Positions 35,860 to 43,307 of a stretch of 64,000 bases of DNA are shown in pieces. Source of the DNA: an uncultured Paracoccaceae bacterium (lineage in GTDB: Bacteria > Pseudomonadota > Alphaproteobacteria > Rhodobacterales > Rhodobacteraceae); contig CANNFA010000005.1 in NCBI GenBank assembly GCA_947503765.1, forward strand, positions 62,001 to 126,000, given 5' to 3'. Positions within the stretch are counted from its first letter, which is position 1, and every line of letters starts with the position of its first letter. The translations under genes were made by a program, and so were the position numbers. A model generated the notes under the pieces. It saw only the letters and a program-made list of their open reading frames with translations, did not search any database and was not told the DNA's origin.

Positions 35860-36582
35860 ATGAACAAAGAGAGATCGATAAAAGAGATAGAGAAGCTGTC
35901 AACGGAAGATAGGTGGCTTCTGGCTCGCGAAAATCTAAGTGACTCCGAAAATGAGGGAGCCGTTCCAGCATTGCTCGATCATATTCGCGCTCACGAGAAT
36001 ACCCGTTGGCTGGTATACTCGTCTATTATGACTGAACAGATACCTAGATCGTATGCCGCACACGCCTATTTTGAGCTTCAAAAAAGTGTACTTCACTACG
36101 AAATTATGCGACTCTGCACTTTCTGGGATCCAGTAGACCTTGATAGTAGGAGCATTCCCACAATAGCCGCTTTAGCGGACTGTTCGGGTGTTTCCGAATG
36201 CGTTTATTGTGATCATCTCTCTCACTATCAAAGCGTCGAGCATGGCATAGCGAAAAAACTGGGCACGAAAGCCCGGCGTGATCTTCGGACGGGAATTCGT
36301 GGATCACATGAAATAGAGGGATCGGATGTGCTTCGGCACGTTCGGAACTTCCGAGACAAGCTCGCGCATCAGCTAGAGAAAACACGCAGAGAGAAGAATT
36401 CTGCAGTGCCTCTGCCTCGTTACGGCGATGAGCGAAAATTGCTTGGAAAAACAATAACCACTGTCAATCGTCTTTATCTCAGCCTAAGCGGCACTGGATT
36501 TGATTGGGACAGCGCAAAGAAAATGCACAAGCGTAATGCCGAAGCTCTTTGGAAGGGTGTGACAATAAGCGTGTTGCGTTGA
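35860..36582 (+). CDS. AbiU2-like HEPN-domain protein (orphan)
   Basis: A 240-residue all-alpha protein unlike anything around it. FELQKSVLHYEIMRLCTFWDPVDLDSRSIPTIAAL resembles the first half of AbiU2-like HEPN proteins. HVRNFRDKLAHQ contains R-x4-H (RDKLAH), the HEPN catalytic-type motif, at about residues 168-173. HEPN proteins of this type are often RNases in toxin-antitoxin or abortive-infection systems. G+C is clearly lower than in all neighbours, and codons such as ATA and AGA are frequent, so the gene looks acquired. No partner antitoxin is adjacent. Function as a nuclease is inference from the motif. Confidence 0.65.
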   Translation: MNKERSIKEIEKLSTEDRWLLARENLSDSENEGAVPALLDHIRAHENTRWLVYSSIMTEQIPRSYAAHAYFELQKSVLHYEIMRLCTFWDPVDLDSRSIPTIAALADCSGVSECVYCDHLSHYQSVEHGIAKKLGTKARRDLRTGIRGSHEIEGSDVLRHVRNFRDKLAHQLEKTRREKNSAVPLPRYGDERKLLGKTITTVNRLYLSLSGTGFDWDSAKKMHKRNAEALWKGVTISVLR

Positions 36583-36705
36583 ACGCTCCGCCTAAATCAC
36601 AGCTTCGTCCACATTGTGGCCTGATGATTGATGCTGAATTATATTCTCACGACCTTCGCCGCCACAGAACTTCACACTACGTCCGGCAATCGGCCGTATC
36701 GACGG

Positions 36706-37023
36706 CTACTCCTCCATGAACGGGGCGGAGGTCAGGAGCGTGTTGACCTGGCTGACCAGGTAGCCGGCCTCCGCGCTGCGGGCGAGATAGGCCAGCCATT
36801 CGGGATCGGCGGCGAGGTTTGCGCGCCGCGCCGCGCGGTCGGCGGCGTCCTCGTAGCGCCAGATATGAACGAAGGCGTTCACATCCCCCGTCTCTGTCTG
36901 GGCATAAAGCACCGGCTCGCCCAGGATGCGCCGCTGCGCCGCGAAGCCGTGTTCGGCGTAAAGCGCGAGCTGCTTCCTGATCGTGCCGGGGCGGCAGACA
37001 TAGGTGCGGTGGTCGTAGATCAT
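36706..37023 (-). CDS. NIPSNAP-family protein
   Basis: A 105-residue protein of the dimeric alpha+beta-barrel type. MIYDHRTYVCRPGTIRKQLALYAEHGF and AFVHIWRYEDAADRAARRANLAADPEWLAYL are typical of NIPSNAP proteins, small cytoplasmic proteins often found in catabolic operons without a settled function. It is the last gene of the GntR-larE-larB-GntR operon, 45 bp after the second GntR gene. Confidence 0.8.
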   Translation of the reverse strand: MIYDHRTYVCRPGTIRKQLALYAEHGFAAQRRILGEPVLYAQTETGDVNAFVHIWRYEDAADRAARRANLAADPEWLAYLARSAEAGYLVSQVNTLLTSAPFMEE

Positions 37024-37068
37024 CTTGTGTCCTTTCGGGTGGATCAGGGACTGATATCGGCCTGCGCG

Positions 37069-37785
37069 CTACACCGCGCGGGCGTGGTCGGTGATGCGGG
37101 TGCGCGCCTGCAACAGGTGATAGGACATCGACACGCCCGCCGCCTCGCTGTCGCCGGCACGGATCGCCTCGAGAATCGCGCGATGCTCGCACATCACCGC
37201 ATCGATGCGCGCCTGCGAGCCTTCGCGGGTCAGTTTCTGGGCCACGTCGATGCCCTGTTCGATCGCCTCGCGGGTGCAGTCGAGCATGCGGATGAACACC
37301 TCGTTGCCCGATGCGGCGGCGATGGCACGGTGGAACTGGTAATCCGCCTCGACAGAGGGGGTGCGCGCCTGCATCGACGCTTCGAGGGTCTGCAATGTCG
37401 TCTCTATCCGGGCAAGATCGGGGGCGCTGGCCCGCAGCGCGGCCATCCGCGCGGTGGCGTTCTCGACGGTGATCCGCGCCTCCATCGCGCGCATCAGCCC
37501 GGCGACCGACCCGGCGGCGGTGTATTCGATCAGCTTCTCGGGCGGGCGGCGGCGCACGAAGGTGCCGACCCCGCGCCGCGCCTCGACCAGCCCGTCCTCC
37601 TGCAGTTTGCGCAGCGCCTCGCGGACGACGGGACGGGACACGCCGAACGCGGCGGCGATCCGGTTCTCGGACGGCAGGCGTTCGTCGCGCCGCAGCGTGT
37701 TGGAGACGATCTGTTCGAGGATCTGGCCGTAAAGCTGATCGGCCAGCGTCTGCCGCTTTCGGATCTTCAGCTTCGGTGTGTCCAC
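37069..37785 (-). CDS. GntR-family (FadR/FCD-type) transcriptional regulator
   Basis: A 238-residue regulator. The winged HTH covers residues 10-80 (LADQLYGQILEQIVSNTLRRDERLPSENRIAAAFGVSRPVVREALRKLQEDGLV in part). The C-terminal FCD domain has VEADYQFHRAIAAASGNEVFIRML and CEHRAILEAIRAGD with metal-ligand Asp/His. It starts 3 bp after the larB stop, so it is co-transcribed with larE-larB. A second GntR gene heads the same operon. Confidence 0.9.
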   Translation of the reverse strand: MDTPKLKIRKRQTLADQLYGQILEQIVSNTLRRDERLPSENRIAAAFGVSRPVVREALRKLQEDGLVEARRGVGTFVRRRPPEKLIEYTAAGSVAGLMRAMEARITVENATARMAALRASAPDLARIETTLQTLEASMQARTPSVEADYQFHRAIAAASGNEVFIRMLDCTREAIEQGIDVAQKLTREGSQARIDAVMCEHRAILEAIRAGDSEAAGVSMSYHLLQARTRITDHARAV

Positions 37786-37788
37786 CCT

Positions 37789-38508
37789 CTAACCCTCTGT
37801 CTGCGTGCGGCGCATCATGTTGACCATGCGCAGCACCGATGTGGCGGCGCCATAGCCGTTGTCGATATTGACGGCGGTCACGCCCGGCGCGCAACTTGCC
37901 AGGATGGAATCGAGCGCGACGCGCCCGCCCTCGGCCACGCCGTAGCCCACCGAGGTCGGCACGCCGATCACCACCCCCGGCACCAGCCCGGCCACCACCG
38001 ACGGAAGCGCCGCGTCCATGCCGGCGAACACGATCACCGCGTCCATCTCGCGCAGCTCCGGCTCGCGGGCCAGCAGGCGCCACAGCCCTGCAACCCCGAC
38101 ATCCGCGATTTCGGCGGCGTCCATGCCGCCATAGGCCAGCACGCGCCGGGCCTCTGCCATGGGGACGGAATCGGAGGTGCCGGCACTGACCAGCGCGATC
38201 CGGGGCGTGCGGGCGGGCCGGGGCAGGGGGCCGAGGATGGCCGTCCGCGACAGCGCGCAATAGTCGAGCGGCGCGCGCAAGTCGGCGGGCAGGGCGGCAT
38301 GGCGGTCGGGGCAAAGCCGCGTCATCAGCAGACGGCGGCCTTCGTGCAGCGCGCCCCGCAGGATCGCCGCGATCTGGTCCGGTGACTTGTGCTGGCACAG
38401 CACCGCCTCCTCGATCCCGATCCGCGCGCCGCGGGTGCGGTCGAAGGTCACGTCGGGATGTTCACCAGGATGTTCGCCACGATGTTTGTCGGGGGCCGGT
38501 CTATCCAT
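37789..38508 (-). CDS. larB: Nickel-pincer cofactor carboxylase/hydrolase LarB
   Basis: A 239-residue LarB protein, which carboxylates and hydrolyses nicotinic acid adenine dinucleotide in the first step of nickel-pincer cofactor synthesis. The C-terminal PurE-like (AIR carboxylase) domain shows RIALVSAGTSDSVPMAEARRVLAYGG, VIVFAGMDAALPSVVAGL and VIGVPTSVGYGVAEGG. It ends NIDNGYGAATSVLRMVNMM. The ATG at 38508 overlaps the end of larE by 8 bp; upstream in-frame starts would overlap larE more deeply. Confidence 0.92.
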   Translation of the reverse strand: MDRPAPDKHRGEHPGEHPDVTFDRTRGARIGIEEAVLCQHKSPDQIAAILRGALHEGRRLLMTRLCPDRHAALPADLRAPLDYCALSRTAILGPLPRPARTPRIALVSAGTSDSVPMAEARRVLAYGGMDAAEIADVGVAGLWRLLAREPELREMDAVIVFAGMDAALPSVVAGLVPGVVIGVPTSVGYGVAEGGRVALDSILASCAPGVTAVNIDNGYGAATSVLRMVNMMRRTQTEG

Positions 38509-39292
38509 GGACAAAGGCGCTTCCCCTTTTGTAGGGACGTAGGCTGACGGGACGGCCGCCGGGCGTCGCGGCCGCGGCGGCACGGCACAGCGCGGCGCGT
38601 TCCGGCTCGGTCATCCGCGCATGGCGGTCGGCCGCAAGCTCGACCACCCAGCCGCCGCGCAGCAGGCGGCAGCGCAGGGTGACGTTGCCCAGCATGTCCC
38701 GCAAGGCCGTCTCGACCGCGTCGATCACGCGCAGATCCTCGGGCTCCACCCGCAAGCCGGTCTCGATCCGGCTGGCAAGGCAGGGCGCCGCCGGCAGATC
38801 CGCCAGATCGCCCAGCCCGAGGGTCCGGGCCAGCCGGCGCACGTCGCGCTTGTTCATCCGCGCGTCGACAAAGGGGTGCAGGACGTCGTGTTCTTTCGCC
38901 GCCACCAGGCCGGGGCGGTAGTCGGACAGATCGTCGAGATTGGTTCCCGCCGCCACGGCCGGCCCCATCCGCGACAATGTGCGGTAAAGGTTGGACTTGC
39001 AGAAGTAACAGCGGTTCACCGGGTTCGCGCGATATGCCTCGTCGGCGAATTCGCCGGCATCCACCAGCCGAAGCGTCAGGCCCCGATCCTCGGCAAAGCG
39101 CCGCACGCGCGTCGTGGCCTCGGCCGGCACCGCGGCGGAAACCGCGTGGCACAGCGTGACGCGGTTGGCCCCCCGCGCCTGCGCCGCCGCCGCCGACAGC
39201 GTCAGGCTGTCGATGCCGCCGCTGAGCGCGATTGTCAGCATCGGCACAGGCGGGGCGGTCAGCGCGTCGTGCAGGGGCTGCGGCAAGGTCAT
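38501..39292 (-). CDS. larE: Nickel-pincer cofactor sulfur insertase LarE
   Basis: A 263-residue PP-loop protein with SGGIDS at residues 24-29. LarE adds the two thio groups to the LarB product. It has three cysteines in CYFCK (Cys95, Cys98) and APCLASR (Cys171). Cys171 corresponds to the sacrificial Cys176 of Lactobacillus plantarum LarE. The triple-cysteine pattern is known for LarE proteins that bind a [4Fe-4S] cluster and act catalytically. Its start overlaps the upstream GntR stop by 4 bp, and larB follows with an 8-bp overlap. Confidence 0.92.
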   Translation of the reverse strand: MTLPQPLHDALTAPPVPMLTIALSGGIDSLTLSAAAAQARGANRVTLCHAVSAAVPAEATTRVRRFAEDRGLTLRLVDAGEFADEAYRANPVNRCYFCKSNLYRTLSRMGPAVAAGTNLDDLSDYRPGLVAAKEHDVLHPFVDARMNKRDVRRLARTLGLGDLADLPAAPCLASRIETGLRVEPEDLRVIDAVETALRDMLGNVTLRCRLLRGGWVVELAADRHARMTEPERAALCRAAAAATPGGRPVSLRPYKRGSAFVHG

Positions 39293-40044
39293 GGCGCGGC
39301 CCCCCCGGCAGCGCCGAGGCTTTTGATCAGCCGGTCGTGGGACAGTTCCAGGTGCGTGCGCATCCGCTCGCGGGCCAGCATCGGGTCGCGCCGGGCGATG
39401 GCGGCGGCGATGCCGTGATGTTCCTGCCCGGCATCGCGGCTGTCGCTGCCGCGCCGGATCGCCTGAAGCCGCCCGGCCAGGATCGCCTCGCGCAGGCTGG
39501 CGCCGAGATAGTTGAACAGGCCCAGGTAATAGTCGTTGCCCGTGGCATCGCAGATGGCGCGGTGAAAGCGCAGATCGGTGCGGACCCCTTCGGCCACGCC
39601 CGCCGCGCCGCCACCGCTGGCCCGGTCGAAGGCATCGGCCGCGCTTTCGATATCGGCACGGGCGGCGTCGGTGCCGCGCGTCGCGGCGATCGCCGCCGCC
39701 TCGATTTCGAGGCCCATGCGAAGTTCGAGGATCTGCGACAGCTTGCGCAGGCTTTCCACGTCCTGCTCGGCGATGGCGAAGCCCATGCGCGGCCGGTCGC
39801 TGGCCACGAAGGCGCCGCGCCCCTGGCGGCTGGCCAGCAGCCCCTCGGCCTTGAGCCTCGAGACGGCCTCGCGGATGACGGTGCGGCTGACATCCAGATC
39901 GTCGGCCAGCGCGCTTTCCGAGGGCAGCATCACGCCGACCTGCCAGACGCCGTTGACCACGTTGTGGCGCAGCACCTCGGTCACCTGATCGCTGAGCGTG
40001 GTGCCCTGAACGAGCGGCACGGTCGCCCGGAATGCTTCGTTCAT
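39289..40044 (-). CDS. GntR-family (FadR/FCD-type) transcriptional regulator
   Basis: A 251-residue regulator heading the larE-larB operon. Winged HTH: VTEVLRHNVVNGVWQVGVMLPSESALADDLDVSRTVIREAVSRLKAEGLL in part. FCD domain: RTDLRFHRAICDATGNDYYLGLF and GQEHHGIAAAIARRD. It is divergent from the TAXI TRAP genes across a 272-bp gap, so it probably controls both directions. The start at 40044 gives the normal length for the family. Confidence 0.9.
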   Translation of the reverse strand: MNEAFRATVPLVQGTTLSDQVTEVLRHNVVNGVWQVGVMLPSESALADDLDVSRTVIREAVSRLKAEGLLASRQGRGAFVASDRPRMGFAIAEQDVESLRKLSQILELRMGLEIEAAAIAATRGTDAARADIESAADAFDRASGGGAAGVAEGVRTDLRFHRAICDATGNDYYLGLFNYLGASLREAILAGRLQAIRRGSDSRDAGQEHHGIAAAIARRDPMLARERMRTHLELSHDRLIKSLGAAGGAAP

Positions 40045-40316
40045 CTTCGCGCCCCCTTCTGCGGCAAGCCGGCTATGTGTATGGTGCGGCCTGTATGACA
40101 AGGTGCCAACAAGGCCGGAACAGGTGCGGTCTGTCGCGTGTCTTTGGTATGCGACGTTACAGCAGACCCGGAATTTTGCCAAATATGTATTTATATTTGA
40201 CAGCCCGGCCAATCCCGATCAGTCTGCCGGGGCGCTGGCGCAGATGCGCCAAGATGGGAGGAGCCCGGCAGCGGCATGGCCGAACCGGCTCGAATCAGAC
40301 CTCGGAGGGAGTTTTT

Positions 40317-41276
40317 ATGTCACTGCTCAACAAAGCGATCCGCCAGACCACGGCGGCCACAATCCTGCTTGCCGCGACCGGCTTTGGCGCGCAGGCGCAG
40401 AGTTTCGTCATGGCGACGGGCCAGCAGGGCGGGTCGTGGTACCCGGTCGGCGGCGCGATCAAGGCCATCGTCGAGCGCGAGAATCCCGACATGGACATCA
40501 CGGTGACGCCGGGCGCCGGCGTGTCGAACGTGGTCGGCGTGGATGCGGGCCGCTTCGCGATCGCCTTTGCCAACTCGATCTCCACCGTCGACAGCCTGTC
40601 CGGCAAGGAGCCGTTCCGCAAGCCGACGACCAACGTGTGCAACCTCGGGATCCTCTATCCGCAGTACTTCCAGATCGTCGCCCTGGCCGATGCCGGCATC
40701 GATTCGGTCGCCGACATGGAAGGCAAGCGCCTGACGACCCAGCAGCTGGGCAATACCGGCGAATTCCTGACCCGCGAATTGCTGTCGACCGCCGGGCTGA
40801 CCTTTGACGATCTCGCCAGCGTGGCGAACACGTCCTATTCGGATTCCGCGTCGCAGATGAAGGACGGGCAGGCCGATTTCTTCACGCTCGGCTCGTCGCT
40901 GCCGACCGGCTCGGTGATGGACCTGTCGTCGTCGCGCGACATCGTCCTGATCGATGTCGACGAAGAGACCTTCAAGTACTTCAAGGACAACAACGCCGCG
41001 TTCCAGCGCCGCGAGGTTCCGGCCGGCTCCTACCCGGGCTTCGACAAGACGGTGCACGCGATCAGCTACGACACGCACATGGTCGCGCCCTGCGATTATG
41101 ACGGCGAGGTGGTCAAGGCCGTGCTGGGCGCGGTCGCGGACAACAACGAGAGCTTCGCCGCCGTCACCCGCTCCATGGCCGGTCTGACGGTCGAGGAAAT
41201 GGCGACCGATATCGGCGTGCCGTTCCACCCCGCCGCCAAGGAGTTCTACGCCGAGCGCGGCGTGTCGGGCATGTAA
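40317..41276 (+). CDS. TAXI-family TRAP transporter substrate-binding protein
   Basis: A 319-residue receptor with a signal peptide (residues 1-27, ending AQA). The start of the mature protein, SFVMATGQQGGSWYPVGGAIKAI, is the hallmark of TAXI receptors. RLTTQQLGNTGEFLTRELL and the C-terminal PFHPAAKEFYAERG also fit the family. GGAGGG lies 7-8 bp before the ATG at 40317. It is the first gene of the operon with the fused TRAP permease, a ThDP enzyme and a D-2-hydroxyacid dehydrogenase. A 2-hydroxy or 2-oxo acid is a reasonable ligand by context. Confidence 0.9.
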   Translation: MSLLNKAIRQTTAATILLAATGFGAQAQSFVMATGQQGGSWYPVGGAIKAIVERENPDMDITVTPGAGVSNVVGVDAGRFAIAFANSISTVDSLSGKEPFRKPTTNVCNLGILYPQYFQIVALADAGIDSVADMEGKRLTTQQLGNTGEFLTRELLSTAGLTFDDLASVANTSYSDSASQMKDGQADFFTLGSSLPTGSVMDLSSSRDIVLIDVDEETFKYFKDNNAAFQRREVPAGSYPGFDKTVHAISYDTHMVAPCDYDGEVVKAVLGAVADNNESFAAVTRSMAGLTVEEMATDIGVPFHPAAKEFYAERGVSGM

Positions 41277-41294
41277 ACCCCGGATGACACGGCG

Positions 41295-41326
41295 ACCGGG
41301 CGGGGCCATCGCGTGCCCCGCCCGGT
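41295..41326 (+). terminator. 12-bp hairpin after the TAXI receptor gene
   Basis: ACCGGGCGGGGC at 41295-41306 pairs perfectly with GCCCCGCCCGGT at 41315-41326, loop 8 nt. It stands in the 128-bp gap before the permease gene and lacks a T-run, fitting the receptor-boosting hairpins seen elsewhere in this window. Confidence 0.55.
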
Positions 41327-41404
41327 TGCATCCCTTCCGGCGCGCGGGCCGATTCCCGTGACACGACCAGGCCGATCCCCAACCTTCTGACGCGGAACCG
41401 TTCC

Positions 41405-43279
41405 ATGAAACTGTCCATTTTTCTGGAAAAGATGCCCCTGATCGCGCGGATCTCGCGGCTGCTGCTGATCGGCATGGCGATCTGGCATCTGTATGTCGCG
41501 TTTGTCGGGCCGCCGAACCCCTACATCATGCGCGGTGTTCACGTCGCGCTGGCCTTGCTGCTGATCTACCTGACGGTGGACCGCAAGGGGATCCGCACCG
41601 AGATGCCGCGCTGGTACGATGTTCTTTTCGGCCTGATCGCCGGGGCAACGGCGCTGTATCCGTCGCTGAACCTGAATTACATCACGCAGCGGTTCCTGTA
41701 TGTCGATCCGCTGATGCCCGTCGACATCGTTGTCGGGATCACCCTGGTCGTGCTGCTGCTGGAGGCGACGCGCCGGATGCTCGGCCCGATGCTGCCGATC
41801 ACGGCGATCCTGTTCATGGCCTATGGCCTGACCATGACCTCCACGCTGCCATCGGTGATCCTGGAGCAGCTGTTCATGACCCCCGAGGGCATCTTCGGCA
41901 TCCCGATCGCCGTTTCCGCGACCTACATGGTGCTGTTCATCCTGTTCGGCGCACTGGTCGAGAAGATGGGCGTCGGGCAGTTGTTCATGGATTTCGCCGT
42001 GGCGATCACCGGCCGCCAGGCGGGCGGGCCGGCCAAGGTCGCCTGCGTCACGTCGGGCCTGTTCGGCTCCGTGTCCGGCTCTGCCGTGGCGAACGTGATG
42101 ACGACCGGCACCTTCTCGATCCCGCTGATGAAGCGCATGGGCTTCAAGCCGGCCTTTTCCGGCGCGGTCGAGGCCGTGGCATCCACCGGCGGGCAGATCA
42201 TGCCGCCGGTGATGGGCGCCGCGGCCTTCGTCATGGCCGAATATCTGGGCGTCGGATACCTGACGGTCGCCAAATACGCGCTGGCGCCGGCGGTGCTGTT
42301 CTATGTCGCGCTGTTCGCCGCCGTCCATTTCGAGGCAAAGCGCAAGGGCATCGGATCCGTCCCGCGCGAGGACCAGCTGCCGCTCAAGCAGGTGATTCTC
42401 GAACGCGGCCACCTGTTCGCGCCGCTGATCATCATCGTCGTCGTGCTGATGCGGGGCTATTCGGCCCCGTTCGCGGCGCTGTGCGGGATCATGTCGGTGG
42501 TCCCCGTCGCCGCCCTGCGCAAGAGCACACGGCACTACGTGACCATCGACAACATCCTTGACGCGCTGGAGGGCGGCGCGCGCAACGTGCTGTCCATCGC
42601 CGCGGCCTGTGCCTGTGCCGGCATCGTGGTCGGGGTGATCGACATCACCGGGCTCGGGCTGACCTTTTCCAACTTCGTGATCGAGGCGGCGCAGGAAACC
42701 CTGGTCATCGCGCTGCTGCTGTCGATGGTCGCGGGCATCATCCTGGGCATGGGGATGCCGACGACGCCGGCCTACATCGTGCAGGTCGCGCTGCTGGTGC
42801 CTGCGCTGGTGAAGCTGGGCGTGCAGGTCGAATCCGCGCACCTGTTCGTGTTCTACTTCGCGATCCTGTCGGCGATCACGCCGCCGGTGGCGATGGCGGT
42901 CTACGCGGCGAACACGCTGTCGCAGGCCAAGATCGTCGAGGCAAGCTGGGCCGCGATCAAGCTGGGGGCGACCGGGTTCATCGTGCCGTTCATGTTCGTC
43001 TACGAGCCGGCGATCCTGATGCAGGGAACCCCGCTGCACAACACGCTGGTCATCGGGCAGGCTGCCGTCGGGGTGATCCTGCTGGCCGCGGCGTTGCAGC
43101 GGTACTATTTCGGCAACCTTTCCGCGTGGCAATCGGTGGTGCTGTTCGCCGGATCGCTCTGCCTGATCTATCCCGACTGGCGGCTGACGGCGGCGGGCTT
43201 CGTCATCGCCATCGCGATCTTCGCGGTGCAGAAGGCCCGCTATCGCGGCGCGCCCGGCAGCCCCGCGCCAAGCAACTGA
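41405..43279 (+). CDS. TRAP transporter fused 4TM/12TM permease (TAXI type)
   Basis: A 624-residue polytopic membrane protein in which the DctQ-like and DctM-like parts are fused, the normal form for TAXI systems. Segments include LLEATRRMLGPMLPITAILFMAYGL, GLFGSVSGSAVANVMTTGTFSIPLMKRMGFKPAF and GGQIMPPVMGAAAFVMAEYLGV. GMGMPTTPAYIVQVALLVPAL and the C-terminal ITPPVAMAVYAANTLSQ also fit. It works with the receptor encoded upstream. Confidence 0.93.
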   Translation: MKLSIFLEKMPLIARISRLLLIGMAIWHLYVAFVGPPNPYIMRGVHVALALLLIYLTVDRKGIRTEMPRWYDVLFGLIAGATALYPSLNLNYITQRFLYVDPLMPVDIVVGITLVVLLLEATRRMLGPMLPITAILFMAYGLTMTSTLPSVILEQLFMTPEGIFGIPIAVSATYMVLFILFGALVEKMGVGQLFMDFAVAITGRQAGGPAKVACVTSGLFGSVSGSAVANVMTTGTFSIPLMKRMGFKPAFSGAVEAVASTGGQIMPPVMGAAAFVMAEYLGVGYLTVAKYALAPAVLFYVALFAAVHFEAKRKGIGSVPREDQLPLKQVILERGHLFAPLIIIVVVLMRGYSAPFAALCGIMSVVPVAALRKSTRHYVTIDNILDALEGGARNVLSIAAACACAGIVVGVIDITGLGLTFSNFVIEAAQETLVIALLLSMVAGIILGMGMPTTPAYIVQVALLVPALVKLGVQVESAHLFVFYFAILSAITPPVAMAVYAANTLSQAKIVEASWAAIKLGATGFIVPFMFVYEPAILMQGTPLHNTLVIGQAAVGVILLAAALQRYYFGNLSAWQSVVLFAGSLCLIYPDWRLTAAGFVIAIAIFAVQKARYRGAPGSPAPSN

Positions 43280-43307
43280 TCCGACACTCCAGACAAAGCG
43301 ACACGAC

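Noticed and set aside
40092-40100. TGTATGACA as an operator for the GntR regulator at 39289-40044
   Set aside because: Short, and flanking bases do not follow the TNGTNNNACNA pattern of FCD regulators. No second copy was seen near the other lar genes.
40197-40202. TTGACA as a -35 element for the TAXI operon
   Set aside because: No -10-like hexamer at 16-18 bp downstream. The AT-rich stretch just before it is not arranged as a promoter either.
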